Positions 17,500 through 17,849 of a DNA stretch of 17,849 bases are shown here, one piece after another. Position 1 is the stretch's first letter. Every line of letters starts with the position of its first letter. The DNA is from Candolleomyces eurysporus (taxonomy: Eukaryota > Basidiomycota > Agaricomycetes > Agaricales > Psathyrellaceae): NCBI GenBank assembly GCA_027579435.1, contig JANBPK010000081.1, forward strand, positions 1 to 17,849. Direction: 5' to 3'. Made by a program: the position numbers and the translations under genes. The notes under the pieces were generated by a model, which saw only the letters and a program-made list of their open reading frames with translations, was not told the DNA's origin and did no database searches.

Positions 17500-17849
17500 T
17501 GATGCGCAGGTCGCGTTCTAAGGCTCAAAACACAACAAGACGAAGATCCAAACTCTAACACCAACACACACACAAAACAAACACACCAAGTATCTTTGGA
17601 AGATAAGAGGCAGGCAAGGGTATAGTGGAAAGCTCTAAGTCAAGCTGGACTTGGGCTTCGGAACGTAAACTTTGCAATCGCAAGTTCGAGGGGGGAGCTA
17701 AGGCTCAACCAGGTTCGATGTTATTGCTTCGGAAGCTGAACTTCGTAGACAACAGACTTCGACGATACACGGATTCGACTTCAGAAGTGAGAACACGGTC
17801 TCGACACGATATAACTTTAACAACGCGATGAGGACACGGCCTCCGAACG
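17500..17849. other. Right end, no supported gene
   Basis: A CA-rich stretch (about 17525-17590) is followed by sequence with frequent TTCG. The open frame 17625-17831 has no recognisable motif and no splice evidence, so I do not call it. Confidence 0.4.

Noticed and set aside
17700..17720. tRNA B-box-like GGTTCGA
   Set aside because: No A box at a suitable distance, no acceptor stem and no cloverleaf.

Overview
The window reads as a repeat-rich stretch of a basidiomycete (probably Agaricomycete) genome. The evidence is one host gene with nine short introns and a microexon, Ty1/copia- and Ty3/gypsy-type retrotransposon remnants, and widespread CpG-to-TpG/CpA decay in repeats. The species is not identifiable from sequence alone. 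Five isolated N bases mark it as draft assembly.

Left third (1-6513): minus-strand retroelement material. A copia gag plus aspartic protease (3262 to 611) is frameshifted at an A7 run, continues as a GAG-pre-integrase segment, and is cut off at 287. There a 231-bp sequence begins that recurs in the same orientation at 6282-6513. These two copies look like the LTR parts of one internally deleted element. Between them lie a second minus-strand ORF of unknown family (4543 to 3416, one in-frame TGA) and about 1.7 kb of non-coding sequence with a TATA-like box, a perfect 20-bp palindrome and a possible small coding remnant.

Middle (6514-8857): a 274-bp TA-flanked inverted-repeat element (MITE-like), then fragments of an unidentified intron-containing minus-strand gene starting at 8066, and a 0.8-kb intergenic region shared with the next, divergent gene.

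Core (8858-15634): a plus-strand gene for a secreted DUF1996-family protein in ten exons, including a 5-nt microexon. Intron 8 carries a 4.7-kb minus-strand gypsy chromovirus (10330-15029) with 190-bp LTRs that differ at two bases. The intron's splice sites are still in matching phase around the insertion, but exon 2 contains an independent frameshift. The gypsy pol (protease, RT, RNase H, integrase, chromodomain) is inactivated by three in-frame TGA codons and one A-run frameshift. Most of its gag and its primer-binding region are missing; an inverted copy of its own 3' end occupies that position.

Right end (15635-17849): mostly non-coding sequence, an incomplete Cys-rich reading frame with four CxxC motifs followed by a good splice donor and an 18-nt mini-exon, and two diverged copies of a repeat spaced by 302-303 bp.
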